Source: G965212025 sp965237985 (lineage in GTDB: Bacteria; Pseudomonadota; Gammaproteobacteria; Poriferisulfidales; Oxydemutatoraceae). Taken from it: 64,000 nucleotides of DNA. Both the position numbers and the translations under genes were made by a program. Below are positions 27,761-37,115 of this stretch, one piece after another (position 1 is the stretch's first letter; each line of letters opens with the position of its first letter). The notes under the pieces are model-generated. The model searched no databases. It saw only the letters and a program-made list of their open reading frames with translations, and had not been told where the DNA came from. The DNA lies in the NCBI GenBank assembly GCA_965237985.1, contig OZ250161.1:1240001-1304000 (forward strand), written 5' to 3'.

Positions 27761-30700
27761 CTAGCGGACTGCACCACCCAGAAACATTCTGATTCTGAAC
27801 AAGGGCTGATCCGGAGCGCTGACCACAGAAAGTAAATCCATTAGCCCAGAATCTCCAGCCCTGACTTTGACTGTAAATGCAAAGTCCACATCAGTGGGTG
27901 AACTTTCCGGAAAATCAAGTTGAACAACAACTTCTCTACTGCCTACCACGGTAGTCGAAGTTGCGGCGCCAACAAGAAAAGACACTGACAAACTCTCAGA
28001 GATGTCAGTAAAGTACCAAATCAAGCCGCCGTCGCCGCCACCACCCCTCACCGTGAGTGCTATGGTCGACTCGCCAGCTTGCAAATCAAGCGTTACCGGA
28101 TCGGCTGAACCTTGGTAATAGATAACGGGAGGAACGGTAGCGTATCTAATCACCACTCTTGCGGTACTCACTCCTTCAAATCCATCATCAACCTGGACAA
28201 TGAATGATCTAACAACGTCCGTTTCAGAGGATGCCGTTGAACCTGGGCCTTCAAAAAGAACCCTGACGCGTGACGTTCCGGTAATCTCCGTTGATGGTTC
28301 TTGACTGTCTACCACAAAACGAACTGTCGAATCACCGCTTGGCGAAGCACCATCAACAAAGGTCCAGGTGAATGTTGAAAGTCCTACGGTGTCGCCGACG
28401 GTGAATTCTATCTCAGTGCTGCTCTGGTCAACAGGCAAGACAAGCACAACAGTGGCTGGCTCGATGCTGGGCTTCACGTTAACTGTGCGAAGAGAAACTT
28501 CTATCTTGGTGCTGTTGCCATCCGAGTTAGCCACTTGAAGTACATAGCTCCCCCTAAGCGTGGAAAGAATATTTTGAACAACAACTTTTCTACTGCCTAC
28601 CACGGTTGTCGAAGTTCCGTCGTCATCAAGAAAAGATACTGACAAACTCTCAGAGATGTCAGTAAAGTACCAATTGAAGTCGTCGCTGCCGCCACCACCC
28701 CTCACCGTGAGCACTATGGTCGACTCGCCAGCTTGCAAATCAAGCGTTACCGGATCGGCTGAACCTTGGTAATAGATAACGGGAGGAACGGTAGCGTATC
28801 CAATCTCCACTCTTGCGGTACTCACTCCTTCAAATCCATCATCAACCTGGACAATGAATGATCTAACAACGTCCGTTTCAGAGGATGCCGTTGAACCTGG
28901 GCCTTCAAAAAGAACCCTGACGCGTGACGTTCCGGTAATCTTCGTTGATGGTTCTTGACTGTCTACCACAAAACGAACTGTCGAATCACCGCTTGGCGAA
29001 GCACCATCAACAAAGGTCCAGGTGAATGTTGAAAGTCCTACGGTGTCGCCGGCGGTGAATTCTATCTCAGTGCTGCTCTGGTCAACAGGCAAGACAAGCA
29101 CAACAGTGGCTGGCTCGATGCTGGGCTTCACGTTAACTGTGCGAAGAGAAACTTCTATCTTGGTGCTGTTGCCATCCGAGTTAGCCACTTGAAGTACATA
29201 GCTCCCCCTAAGCGTAAGCGTGGAAAGAATATTTTGAACAACAACTTTTCTACTGCCTACCACGGTTGTCAAAGTTGCGGCGCCAACAAGAAAAGACACT
29301 GACAAACTCTCAGAGATGTCAGTAAAGTACCAAATCAAGCCGCCGTCGCCACCACCACCCCTCACCGTGAGCGCTATGGTCGACTCGCCAGCTTGCAAAT
29401 CAAGCGTTACCGGATCGGCTGAACCTTGGTAATAGATAACGGGAGGAACGGTAGCGTATCCAATCTCCACTCTTGCGGTACTCACTCCTTCAAATCCATC
29501 ATCAACCTGGACAATGAATGATCTAACAACGTCCGTTTCAGAGGATGCCGTTGAACCTGGGCCTTCAAAAAGAACCCTGACGCGTGACGTTCCGGTAATC
29601 TCCGTTGATGGTTCTTGACTGTCTACCACAAAACGAACTGTCGAATCACCGCTTGGCGAAGCACCATCAACAAAGGTCCAGGTGAATGTTGAAAGTCCTA
29701 CGGTGTCGCCGGCGGTGAATTCTATCTCAGTGCTGCTCTGGTCAACAGGCAAGACAAGCGCAACAGTGGCTGGCTCGATGCTGGGCTTCACGTTAACTGT
29801 GCGAAGAGAAACTTCTATCTTGGTGCTGTTGCCATCCCAGTTAAACACTTGAAGTACATAGCTCCCCCTAAGCGTGGAAAGAACATTCCGCAGGGTAGCG
29901 ACTACTGTCGCAGTCACGCGGTCTGTGAAGAGTGAAACGTCAACGTTTTCAGGGGACACTCTCCACCCAAAACCTTCATTATTTTTCCCAAGGCCAGGGT
30001 CTGATACCTCAAATCTATACTCAGCCGTCGTAGCTACTGTTGTTGGTTGAAAACCAGCTGGCGTAATAATCTTCGGGGTGCTCTTACCCACCACAACTTC
30101 CACTTCAACCATGGCTTCATCACTTCCACCACCATCAGCCAAGAGGAGCAAAAAGTTCACCGTTGTGCTGGTGCTCGCTCTCTGAAGCCTGATCATGACG
30201 ACGAGTGAATCTATGGCAGTGCTTCCCCCCCCCTGACCATCTGCTGTTAAAAAAGTAACGGTGCTTTTTCCAGAGTCGCCTCCATCAATCTTCCATTGCA
30301 GTGGACCTAGACCTTCCACAGGATAGTTATCATAGTCATCATCTATGCCTGTGGCAGCGAAAATCGCAGTTAGTAAATTTGGCGAAACTTCAACGCCAAC
30401 CACCTCTGCACCATCCACACTCCTCCCACCTATCGACACAATTTCAGGAGCACGGTTTAGTGCTATCACGACAGTCACAGTTGACCGGGCAGTCGAAAGA
30501 CCGTCAGAAAGCGTCACAGTGAATGTTCTGGTGGCAAGCCCCTCCACGAATAAGCTTACCGTCGGTCTGAATATCACCCTCGCCGTTCTGCCAGTACTGT
30601 CAGACACTTTCTCTCCTTCTGCATCCACCAACAGTACAGTTGAGTACTCATCCTTATTCTGAATCTCGTCGTACACATCGCCAAGACCCCATCTCAGGTC

Positions 30701-31630
30701 CTCCTCGGCATCACCTGGGGCTAGGCTATCCGCAGTAAGTGTGAATTCAGCCGTAAATTCCTGAGAATGCATCATGTACCGCCCATCTACGTACCGCCCA
30801 TCTAGCCCATCTACGACGATGGTTGGAGTGGTGTAGGGCTTAACATATACTTGCACCGAATCCATGCCAAATCCATCTGTCACTGTCGCTGTCAGCCTTG
30901 GTTCAGCATCTGTTACGATTCCGCCAGCATTGCTGTACACCACCGTCACTTCTGTACCTGTTGCGCTGCTTTCACCACCAAGAAACGTGGCACTACCCAC
31001 GACTCCGCTATAGGCAGAAAGCGACCAGGTCAGTGATGCGGCGACAGTGTCATCGTCTTCCGCTCTGAGTGTTATCTCAACCCGCGTGGCCCCGAGCAAC
31101 ACCCCAACGGTTGTACTTTTGTTTGGGAGTGTCGCTTCAACATCAAGTATGCGTGGCAGGGAATCTGCGGCATAAGTTACTTCAACATTCAGCGTGCCAC
31201 GCAACACGGCTTCGTCAGACACTACTACTACAAAGCCGTCTGAGACGCCGTCGGCAATTCTATAGGGTGGAGGAGTAAAAGTATACACAACCGTAGCCAT
31301 TGTCCCCCTGGCGGTCGTGGCAGTCGAAGCGTCACTTAGCAAAAAGAATGCACGCGCGAAACTCCCCGGAGATTCCTCAAAACTCCATTTTGATTGAGAA
31401 GTGGGAGTGCCACTACTTGTAGCTTTAAATACCACAACCCGTGTGACCGACGAGGCTTGTCTGCTCACACTAATCGTGCTGTCTACAGTCTGACCCACTG
31501 GTACCTTCACCACCTCGGTTCCTGCCTGAGCTAAAACATTTGACGACGCCCCGCAAAAAGCGGAAAACAAAATGGCAAGGCCAGCCACTTCTCTGCAACG
31601 CGAAAAAGACCTAGAAATATTTGTACGCAT
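27761..31630 (-). CDS. Secreted Ser/Thr-rich tandem-domain protein, 1289 residues
   Basis: A large extracytoplasmic protein of unknown function. A signal peptide with FSAFCGASSNVLAQA ends near residue 35. The rest is built of cadherin- or Ig-like beta-sandwich domains with patterns such as FTAGDTVGLSTFTWTF and SFIVQVDDGFEG. From about residue 620 onward, a block of about 218 residues (654/660 bp in DNA) is repeated nearly three times with almost no nucleotide differences. Serine-threonine pairs are unusually frequent. No autotransporter, sortase or GlyGly-CTERM tail is visible; it ends RIRMFLGGAVR. An AGGAA site precedes the ATG. Possible roles are adhesion or surface-layer (inference). It could be a secretion substrate of the gsp system. 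Confidence 0.75.
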   Translation of the reverse strand: MRTNISRSFSRCREVAGLAILFSAFCGASSNVLAQAGTEVVKVPVGQTVDSTISVSRQASSVTRVVVFKATSSGTPTSQSKWSFEESPGSFARAFFLLSDASTATTARGTMATVVYTFTPPPYRIADGVSDGFVVVVSDEAVLRGTLNVEVTYAADSLPRILDVEATLPNKSTTVGVLLGATRVEITLRAEDDDTVAASLTWSLSAYSGVVGSATFLGGESSATGTEVTVVYSNAGGIVTDAEPRLTATVTDGFGMDSVQVYVKPYTTPTIVVDGLDGRYVDGRYMMHSQEFTAEFTLTADSLAPGDAEEDLRWGLGDVYDEIQNKDEYSTVLLVDAEGEKVSDSTGRTARVIFRPTVSLFVEGLATRTFTVTLSDGLSTARSTVTVVIALNRAPEIVSIGGRSVDGAEVVGVEVSPNLLTAIFAATGIDDDYDNYPVEGLGPLQWKIDGGDSGKSTVTFLTADGQGGGSTAIDSLVVMIRLQRASTSTTVNFLLLLADGGGSDEAMVEVEVVVGKSTPKIITPAGFQPTTVATTAEYRFEVSDPGLGKNNEGFGWRVSPENVDVSLFTDRVTATVVATLRNVLSTLRGSYVLQVFNWDGNSTKIEVSLRTVNVKPSIEPATVALVLPVDQSSTEIEFTAGDTVGLSTFTWTFVDGASPSGDSTVRFVVDSQEPSTEITGTSRVRVLFEGPGSTASSETDVVRSFIVQVDDGFEGVSTARVEIGYATVPPVIYYQGSADPVTLDLQAGESTIALTVRGGGGDGGLIWYFTDISESLSVSFLVGAATLTTVVGSRKVVVQNILSTLTLRGSYVLQVANSDGNSTKIEVSLRTVNVKPSIEPATVVLVLPVDQSSTEIEFTAGDTVGLSTFTWTFVDGASPSGDSTVRFVVDSQEPSTKITGTSRVRVLFEGPGSTASSETDVVRSFIVQVDDGFEGVSTARVEIGYATVPPVIYYQGSADPVTLDLQAGESTIVLTVRGGGGSDDFNWYFTDISESLSVSFLDDDGTSTTVVGSRKVVVQNILSTLRGSYVLQVANSDGNSTKIEVSLRTVNVKPSIEPATVVLVLPVDQSSTEIEFTVGDTVGLSTFTWTFVDGASPSGDSTVRFVVDSQEPSTEITGTSRVRVLFEGPGSTASSETDVVRSFIVQVDDGFEGVSTARVVIRYATVPPVIYYQGSADPVTLDLQAGESTIALTVRGGGGDGGLIWYFTDISESLSVSFLVGAATSTTVVGSREVVVQLDFPESSPTDVDFAFTVKVRAGDSGLMDLLSVVSAPDQPLFRIRMFLGGAVR
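27990..29880. repeat. Near-identical 654/660-bp repeats inside the secreted repeat protein
   Basis: GGGCTTCACGTTAACTGTGC occurs at 28469, 29123 and 29783, giving periods of 654 and 660 bp. The 6-bp difference is an extra AGCGTA that keeps frame. Blocks differ at only a handful of positions, so expansion is recent or maintained by gene conversion. All periods are multiples of three, unlike the intergenic arrays. Confidence 0.95.
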
Positions 31631-32368
31631 TCTAAGTTCCTATAGTTCTGTGTTGCCGGAACAACCAGCCACTGTGAATGAAAAACGGAAAACCACCATC
31701 AGATGCGGCACCTCACAATTGTTGTCTGGCTGCGAACAACATTCAGGCCCGCACTGTACTCAGACAAGGCCCCTGCAACCCCCCACTCCGCAGGCACCAG
31801 AATGCACACCTTCACGGCATGCAAATGAATAATGATTCGTACTCATGCCAAGTGACCCTAAAAACGCGACAATCCAGGATTGCACGCGCCCTTGAAAACC
31901 AAAGGCACCTGACCTGAAACTGTAAAAATCCGCACGATACCAATTCTTCCCTTCATATTTCCGCGAGTAAATGCTGACGCCCCCATGCCGTTCAAACCCG
32001 ACCGCGTATTGGACAACCGGCTTGTAACACAACAACCATGGCTTGTAAACACCAGGACAATCATGTGGGCTACAGGCGACACGATGCATGAGCACCCGGG
32101 AGCGAAGGCACCGCAGGTGGGCCCGCGATCATCCACCAGGAACATCCGACCAGCCAACAGGCGGCACCGGACAAAACCATATAAATTTCGCCACTTGCTG
32201 GAAAGCCATGATCTTGACGAGAAGACTTTCGAGGAGCCTGGCAGGTAGCTGCCGGAACGTGGGCTGAAGACCGGTGGGTGAACGGTGGGACCGGCATGAT
32301 TCTTCATGCCGGAGTCGAGACGAGCAGAGGCAGCAAGCGAAGAACGGCAACAGTGGTGTTTTGTAATG
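31631..32368. other. Stretch without a recognised gene upstream of the IS element
   Basis: Several overlapping open frames occur on both strands, but none has a convincing start, ribosome binding site or known family. This region presumably includes the promoter of the repeat-protein gene near 31640-31700. It is followed by the first of the two long direct repeats. Confidence 0.4.
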
Positions 32369-32568
32369 AATCAGCACCCAACAGGGGTGGATGACATCAG
32401 GAAGCGTAGCCACTCGCTGGTGTCTGATGCATAAAAGTGCTCCCCGGACTGTTCCATGGTCAGTAACCTGGTGCTGGGTCAACTCGGGAGCAACCGGGTC
32501 AGCAACACGAGCGGATCAGGAATAGAGACCCCAAGTGCGGACTGAAAAGTAGCACACCAATGGTAAAT
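32369..32568. repeat. 200-bp direct repeat, left copy flanking the IS element
   Basis: The stretch starting AATCAGCACCCAACAGGGGT and ending AGCACACCAATGGTAAAT is present again at 33862-34061 with no differences that I can see. The IS element sits exactly between the two copies. It is far longer than an ordinary target-site duplication of IS481 elements. Confidence 0.95.
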
Positions 32569-32704
32569 TGTAGAAGTTTAGACTTGATCTGACAGTTACC
32601 CGTTTATCAGCAACCGACTGTCAGGTTAAGTTTAGTTGTAGAAGTTTAGACTTGATCTGACAGTTACCCGTTTATCAGCAACCGACTGTCAGGTTAAGTT
32701 TAGT
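32569..32704. repeat. 68-bp tandem duplication at the left IS end
   Basis: TGTAGAAGTTTAGACTTGAT starts at 32569 and again at 32637, each copy running through GTCAGGTTAAGTTTAGT. The duplication contains the terminal inverted repeat, so the element has two possible left ends. Confidence 0.95.
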
Positions 32705-33735
32705 TCAAAAACTTTTCCTTCCAGATTGATTTGCCGTCGATGAGAGTTTCCATCGGCGTTCTCCCACAGCACATTTTGCCTTGGTGAGTTCGTTGAGTAT
32801 TGTATTTGATGAGCCATTTGTCAAGATCAATTTGTAATTCTTCTATCGATTGATAGATTTTCTTACGCAAGGTCACTTGGTAAAACTCATTGAGAAGGGT
32901 CTTGTGGAAGCGTTCACAAATGCCATTGGTTTGCGGTGACCTGACTTTGGTTTTGGTGTGCTCAATATCATTCAAAGCCAGGTAGAGCTGGTAATCATGT
33001 TGGTCAGCTCGACCACAATATTCTGTACCACGGTCGGTGAGAATCCGCAGCATGGGAAGTGCTTGTTCCTCATAGAACGGCAACACACGATCATTGAGCA
33101 TATCAGCGGCGGTAATCGGCGTTTTGGTGGTGTAGAGCTTGGCATGAGCGACTTTACTGTAAGTATCAATAAACGTCTGCTGATAGACTCGGCCAATACC
33201 CTTGAATGTACCCACATAGTAAGTGTCTTGCGAGCCCAAATAGCCAGGGTGGGCTGTTTCTATCTCACCACAGGCCTGATCGTCATCTTGTTTGCGTTCC
33301 ATGGCAGCGACTTGAGGCTCAGTAAGAATCAGGCCTTCAGCGGCCACTTTATCGGATAGTGCTTTGAGTCGATCTTTAAGGCAAGCCAGGTTTATGGCGT
33401 AACCAAATACTTCGTACGCCCGTCGGCGAAACAAATGTCCCCATTTTGCGTAGCTCATTGCTGGTTCGGGTCTGCCCATGGGCAGGTTCTTCCAGATCGT
33501 GTTCAACGACGATGGATTCAATCGCAGGATCAACTCTATTTTTGAGGTTCGCGATACGCCTGTTTTGATCAAAAAGTGCTTCAATGCCACCTTCATCAGC
33601 AGCGGCTTTGTATCGCTAGAAAGTATCTCTGGATACGCCCATCATCTTGCAGGCTTTTGAGACGTTTCCGAGTTCTTCAGCCAGATTGAGTAGGCCGACT
33701 TTATATTTAATGACTTTATCGTTAGTATGGATCAT
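32700..33735 (-). pseudogene. IS481-family transposase, broken by a stop and a frameshift
   Basis: The full product can be reconstructed. The frame begins MIHTNDKVIKYKVGLLNLAE (helix-turn-helix region), is stopped by TAG at 33616-33618 (DTF-stop-RYKAAADE, where tyrosine is expected), then continues ELRKMGTFVSPTGVRSIWLR. It shifts frame by one base near 33388-33392 and continues in DRLKALSDKVAAEG. The integrase core keeps its acidic triad: Asp in TFIDTYSK, Asp in ILTDRGTEYCGR, Glu in CERFHKTLLNEF. The element is therefore recently dead and cannot move by itself. Confidence 0.92.
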
Positions 33736-33861
33736 GAGAGTTACCTCTTTGTTTGGATGTTAATATTGCAGTTACATCTAAACGGGTAACTCTCACTCAA
33801 TCAAGCTTCGCTGCGCTCAGCTTGATTGAGTGATGTGTCAGATTGGGTCTAAACTTCTACA

Positions 33862-34061
33862 AATCAGCACCCAACAGGGGTGGATGACATCAGGAAGCGT
33901 AGCCACTCGCTGGTGTCTGATGCATAAAAGTGCTCCCCGGACTGTTCCATGGTCAGTAACCTGGTGCTGGGTCAACTCGGGAGCAACCGGGTCAGCAACA
34001 CGAGCGGATCAGGAATAGAGACCCCAAGTGCGGACTGAAAAGTAGCACACCAATGGTAAAT
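33862..34061. repeat. 200-bp direct repeat, right copy flanking the IS element
   Basis: Second copy of the segment at 32369-32568. After it, the sequence (GGAACGAGTGTTGAGC) is unlike the IS end, so the repeat is bounded sharply. Confidence 0.95.
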
Positions 34062-34689
34062 GGAACGAGTGTTGAGCTTCAGAGAAGTTCGTTATCGAAC
34101 ACTTTTCAAGTCCTGTGTTTTAGCTGTCTGAGCTTGGGCAAGGCAGTTCAGTCCGGGGAACCATGATTGCAGTTTGCGTAGACATCGTGACCGGCCTGAA
34201 CAGGAATGGGCAACGAAAGGGAACAGTATCGGGGCAAAAACGGCGTGTTTATCGTTTTATGCCGGTTTCCCAAAGGGCGGCAACCACCCGACCAAAAAAA
34301 CCAAAAACTGGAAAGCGGTCAAAATCACTTCCAAAAATCAGAGTTTCCCTAATGGCGGATCGGCACAGCGCCCCTGTCGCGCATCAACCCTGGTGCACCT
34401 CACCGCCGAGGAAAATTCGCATCCGGAGCAGCTTGCTGGTCAAAGGTCGAGGGCTGAATGTGATCCGAAGTCGACGCATCTCAGGGTCGAGAAAGTTGCG
34501 AAGAAATGGTAACTGCCTGCCGGCTCCAAAACCCCAGACACGACTATTTCAGTTCTCAAAAGGGACACACTGTTGCCGGCCTCGTCGACTGCCACCGTCC
34601 CTGACACAGCTGGCTCTACCAACTGGTTAATTGCAGGTTTTTCGGTGGGGGGCGTTCGCCTGAAACATCTCGTTGCGCACAGCCGCCTG
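34062..34689. other. Fragment region with relics
   Basis: No intact gene. The segment at about 34150-34320 resembles 23000-23170 (shared ATGATTGCAGTTTG and later ACCAAAAAAACCAAAA), so it is a diverged dispersed repeat. On the minus strand about 34384-34622, broken frames end in LLRMRIFLGGEVHQG, echoing the FRIRMFLGGAVR end of the 1289-residue repeat protein. Confidence 0.45.
34384..34622 (-). pseudogene. Possible relic of a repeat-protein 3' end
   Basis: One frame encodes VSGTVAVDEAGNSVSLLRTE, which looks like an extracellular beta-sandwich domain; after an apparent frameshift another frame reads NFLDPEMRRLRITF and ends RMRIFLGGEVHQG followed by a stop. The terminal motif R-[IM]-R-[MI]-F-L-G-G-x-V is shared with the 1289-residue secreted protein. 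I infer the decayed end of a paralogue. The match is short and could be fortuitous. Confidence 0.3.
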
Positions 34690-35040
34690 GCGCGGCCATC
34701 CGCTCACAATGCCATCTGCACGACATTACTGCTTTCGGCATGACTTTGGCATGACTTTGGGTTGCCACAGACCCGCAACGTTCAGCCACGGTTCCTCGCT
34801 GCTGATTGCTCGGGTTCCGCACCTTTTGTTCACCAGGAACGTCTTCCCTTGGCCCCGTCCGTCGGCGCGGCCATCCGCTCACAATGCCATCTGCACGACA
34901 TTACTGCTTTCGGCATGCTTTGGGTTGCCACAGACCCGCAACGTTCAGCCGCGGTTCCTCGCTGCTGATTGCTCGGGTTCCGTACCTTTTGTTCACCAGG
35001 AACGTCTTCCCTTGGCCCCGTCCGTCGGCGCGTCTGGTGT
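34690..35040. repeat. 175-bp tandem duplication upstream of the PQQ operon
   Basis: GCGCGGCCATCCGCTCACAA starts at 34690 and at 34865; the copies share CACGACATTACTGCTTTCGG, CAGACCCGCAACGTTCAGCC and CACCAGGAACGTCTTCCC. The first copy contains an extra ACTTTGGCATG. A third copy begins GTCGGCGCG at about 35023 but stops at once. No gene lies in it. Confidence 0.92.
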
Positions 35041-35113
35041 CCTTGGGCGGATGGTCGCGGGTCCACCTGCGGTGCGTTCGTTCACGCTCACTTATGAACA
35101 ACGACACGGATCT

Positions 35114-35160
35114 GATTGACCTTTGTGCCATTTGCTTCATCTTGCCTTAAAGATTCGAGT
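35114..35160 (+). promoter_or_regulatory. Element shared by the upstream regions of pqqA and the SoxYZ-like gene
   Basis: GATTGACCTTTGTGCCATTT followed by GCTTCATCTTGCC resembles GGTTGATTTTTGTGTCATTTG and CTTCTTCCTGGCC at 58411-58440. The match continues loosely as AAAGATTCGAGT against AAGGGTTCCAGTCGAG. Both lie 140-200 bp before a quinoprotein-related gene. It may be a common operator or simply a diverged dispersed repeat. Confidence 0.35.
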
Positions 35161-35215
35161 AGCCAAGTCAATGGAATAAAACGGTCTGAACTTGGCGATA
35201 CATGCACACAGGGTA

Positions 35216-35245
35216 TTGACATATCCGTAGTAAACAGCTTAGAGT
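35216..35245 (+). promoter_or_regulatory. Candidate sigma-70 promoter of the pqq operon
   Basis: TTGACA at 35216-35221, an 18-bp spacer, and TAGAGT at 35240-35245 match the consensus -35 perfectly and four of six bases of -10. A transcript starting near 35252 would have a leader of about 64 bases before pqqA. Confidence 0.55.
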
Positions 35246-35315
35246 CAGACGTGAATTCAGCGACACGTCTCGGTTGTGGGGCGTGTGGTTTTGTCAAAAC
35301 CTATGGAGGCTATCA

Positions 35316-35399
35316 ATGAAAGCATGGAAAAGACCTGTGATCAGGGAAAGCGCAGTTGGTATGGAAATCAACTGCTACGCTTGCGCTGAACTTTCGTAA
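35316..35399 (+). CDS. pqqA: PQQ precursor peptide PqqA
   Basis: A 27-residue peptide, MKAWKRPVIRESAVGMEINC followed by YACAELS. It contains the conserved Glu-x-x-x-Tyr pair (Glu17, Tyr21) that PqqE crosslinks and that becomes PQQ. GGAGG lies 7 bases upstream of the ATG. It sits 46 bases before pqqB in the right orientation. Two cysteines flank the tyrosine, which differs slightly from typical PqqA sequences. Identification rests on the motif, the N-terminal MKxWxxP and context. Confidence 0.93.
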   Translation: MKAWKRPVIRESAVGMEINCYACAELS

Positions 35400-35445
35400 C
35401 AGAAAGTTAAGGCGAAATCTGCGCAACCCCGCTACTGCATGACGC

Positions 35446-36366
35446 GTGCGGATCGTAGTACTGGGGTCTGCGGCAGGTGGAGGGTTCCCTCAGTGGAACT
35501 GCAAGTGTTGGAACTGTCAGTCCGTCAGGGCTGACAGTCCTTTTTTTACCCCCCGAACTCAAGCATCCGTTGCGGTCAGCAACGATGGGGATTCTTACGT
35601 ACTTTTGAATTGCTCTCCCGATGTCAGGCAACAGATAGCTGACAACCGGGACCTGCATCCGCGCGGGCAAAGCCTCAGACACAGCCCGATAAAATCTGTA
35701 GTTTTAACAAACGGCGACATTGACCACATAGCCGGGTTGCTGACTTTGCGTGAGAGCCAGCCTTTTTCTCTTTATTCTACGGAGCGTGTCCACTCAATCC
35801 TGCAAAACAATTCGGTATTCCGCGTGCTGAATAGAAAATTCGTCAGGCATCGGGTCATGCAGATTCCAGGACAAATCACAGTGAAGGATGCCGACGGTGA
35901 TGAGCTTGGCCTTCACATTGACATGTTTCCAGTTCCGGGGAAAGTCGCACTCTATCTGGAAAATGAAAACCAGGGGCCAAACTTCGGGACTGAAGAAGGC
36001 GATACAGTGGGATTGCGGATTCGGGACGAGAAAGGCGCATCGTTTTATTATCTGCCGGGTTGCGCAAGCTTGAGCGAGGAAATAAAAAACCGGTTGAACG
36101 GAGTGGATCTGGTTTTTTTTGATGGTACGGTTTACCAGAACGAAGAAATGCTAGAAACCGGCGTAGGCATTAAAACCGGCGCAAGAATGGGACATATAAA
36201 CAATGAAGAAGCCATGAAGGGTTTTGCGGAATTGAATGTGAAAAGAAAGATATTTATCCACATAAACAACACGAACCCGATACTTGCGCAAAATTCAAAG
36301 GAACGGAAAACTGTGGAAGAAGCAGGTTGGGAAATTGCTTACGACGGTCAAGACATTGACTTATAG
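35446..36366 (+). CDS. pqqB: PQQ biosynthesis protein PqqB
   Basis: Metallo-beta-lactamase-fold protein of 306 residues, proposed to hydroxylate the tyrosine-derived intermediate. It begins MRIVVLGSAAGGGFPQWNCK, the diagnostic PqqB N-terminus, with CWNCQSVR as an additional zinc-binding pair. The usual HxHxDH is replaced by TNGDIDHIAGLLTLRESQP, as is normal in PqqB. The start is GTG 35446. It is followed after 20 bases by pqqC. Confidence 0.97.
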   Translation: MRIVVLGSAAGGGFPQWNCKCWNCQSVRADSPFFTPRTQASVAVSNDGDSYVLLNCSPDVRQQIADNRDLHPRGQSLRHSPIKSVVLTNGDIDHIAGLLTLRESQPFSLYSTERVHSILQNNSVFRVLNRKFVRHRVMQIPGQITVKDADGDELGLHIDMFPVPGKVALYLENENQGPNFGTEEGDTVGLRIRDEKGASFYYLPGCASLSEEIKNRLNGVDLVFFDGTVYQNEEMLETGVGIKTGARMGHINNEEAMKGFAELNVKRKIFIHINNTNPILAQNSKERKTVEEAGWEIAYDGQDIDL

Positions 36367-36386
36367 GTCCCTGGAATGTCGAGAGC

Positions 36387-37115
36387 ATGAAAAAGCAGGA
36401 TCTGGAACAGGCCTTGAGGGACATCGGGGCACGGCGCTACCACAACCACCATCCATTTCACAAGTCCCTGCACAACGGAAAATTAAACAAGGGACAGGTT
36501 CAGGCTTGGGCGTTGAATCGTTATTGTTACCAGGCTGCGATCCCCATCAAAGATTTGACTTTGATGGCGAAAATGGAAGACCGGGAGGTCCGTCGAAAGT
36601 GGCGGGAACGCGTTGAAGATCACGATGGAAATATGCCAAGTGACGGTGGCATTGCACGTTGGCTTCAATTGACCGGGAACCTCGGGCTGGACCAGGACTA
36701 CGTGGTTTCTCGTGAAGGCGCACTGCCGGCGACCCGGTTCGCAGTGCAGGCTTACGTGCACTTTGTGCGAGAAATGCCTTTGCTGGATGCGATTGCCTCT
36801 TCCCTGACGGAATTGTTTTCGCCACAGATCATTGCGGAGAGGGTTTCCGGCATGCTGGACAACTACGATTTCATTGACGAAGACACGCTGGCTTACTTCA
36901 GACCCAGATTGACCCAGGCGCGCCGGGATGTGGACTTCGCCCTGGCTTACGTTCTTGAAAATGCACGCACCGACAGCGAACAAAAAGCGGTTTGCCAGGC
37001 TTTGACTTTCAAGTGCGATGTGCTTTGGGCACAGCTGGATGCACTGTATTTCGCTTATGTGTCTCCGCGGCTGATTCCTCCCGGGTGCTTTACACCGGAA
37101 CCGAACACTCCTTGA
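36387..37115 (+). CDS. pqqC: Pyrroloquinoline-quinone synthase PqqC
   Basis: Cofactor-free oxidase that makes the last ring closure and oxidation of PQQ. The 242-residue all-helical protein has YHNHHPFHKSLHNGKL near the N-terminus, QVQAWALNRYCYQAAIPIKD, ARWLQLTGNLGL and the VVSREGALPATRFAVQAYV segment containing active-site residues. These match the PqqC family closely. Its stop overlaps the pqqD start by 4 bases. Confidence 0.97.
   Translation: MKKQDLEQALRDIGARRYHNHHPFHKSLHNGKLNKGQVQAWALNRYCYQAAIPIKDLTLMAKMEDREVRRKWRERVEDHDGNMPSDGGIARWLQLTGNLGLDQDYVVSREGALPATRFAVQAYVHFVREMPLLDAIASSLTELFSPQIIAERVSGMLDNYDFIDEDTLAYFRPRLTQARRDVDFALAYVLENARTDSEQKAVCQALTFKCDVLWAQLDALYFAYVSPRLIPPGCFTPEPNTP

Larger units (their letters stand above)
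32569..33861 (-). mobile_element. IS481-family insertion sequence, inactive
   Basis: A 1293-bp element with terminal inverted repeats beginning TGTAGAAGTTTAGAC at the left and the reverse complement TGTAGAAGTTTAGACCC at the right end. The left end is duplicated: a 68-bp segment starting at 32569 recurs at 32637. It contains one transposase pseudogene. The element lies between two 200-bp direct repeats, so insertion into a tandemly duplicated segment, or duplication of the flank after insertion, must have taken place. Confidence 0.92.

Noticed and set aside
30301..31278. Plus-strand frames opposite the secreted repeat protein
   Set aside because: They are antisense shadows of the long Ser/Thr-rich gene and lack start signals.
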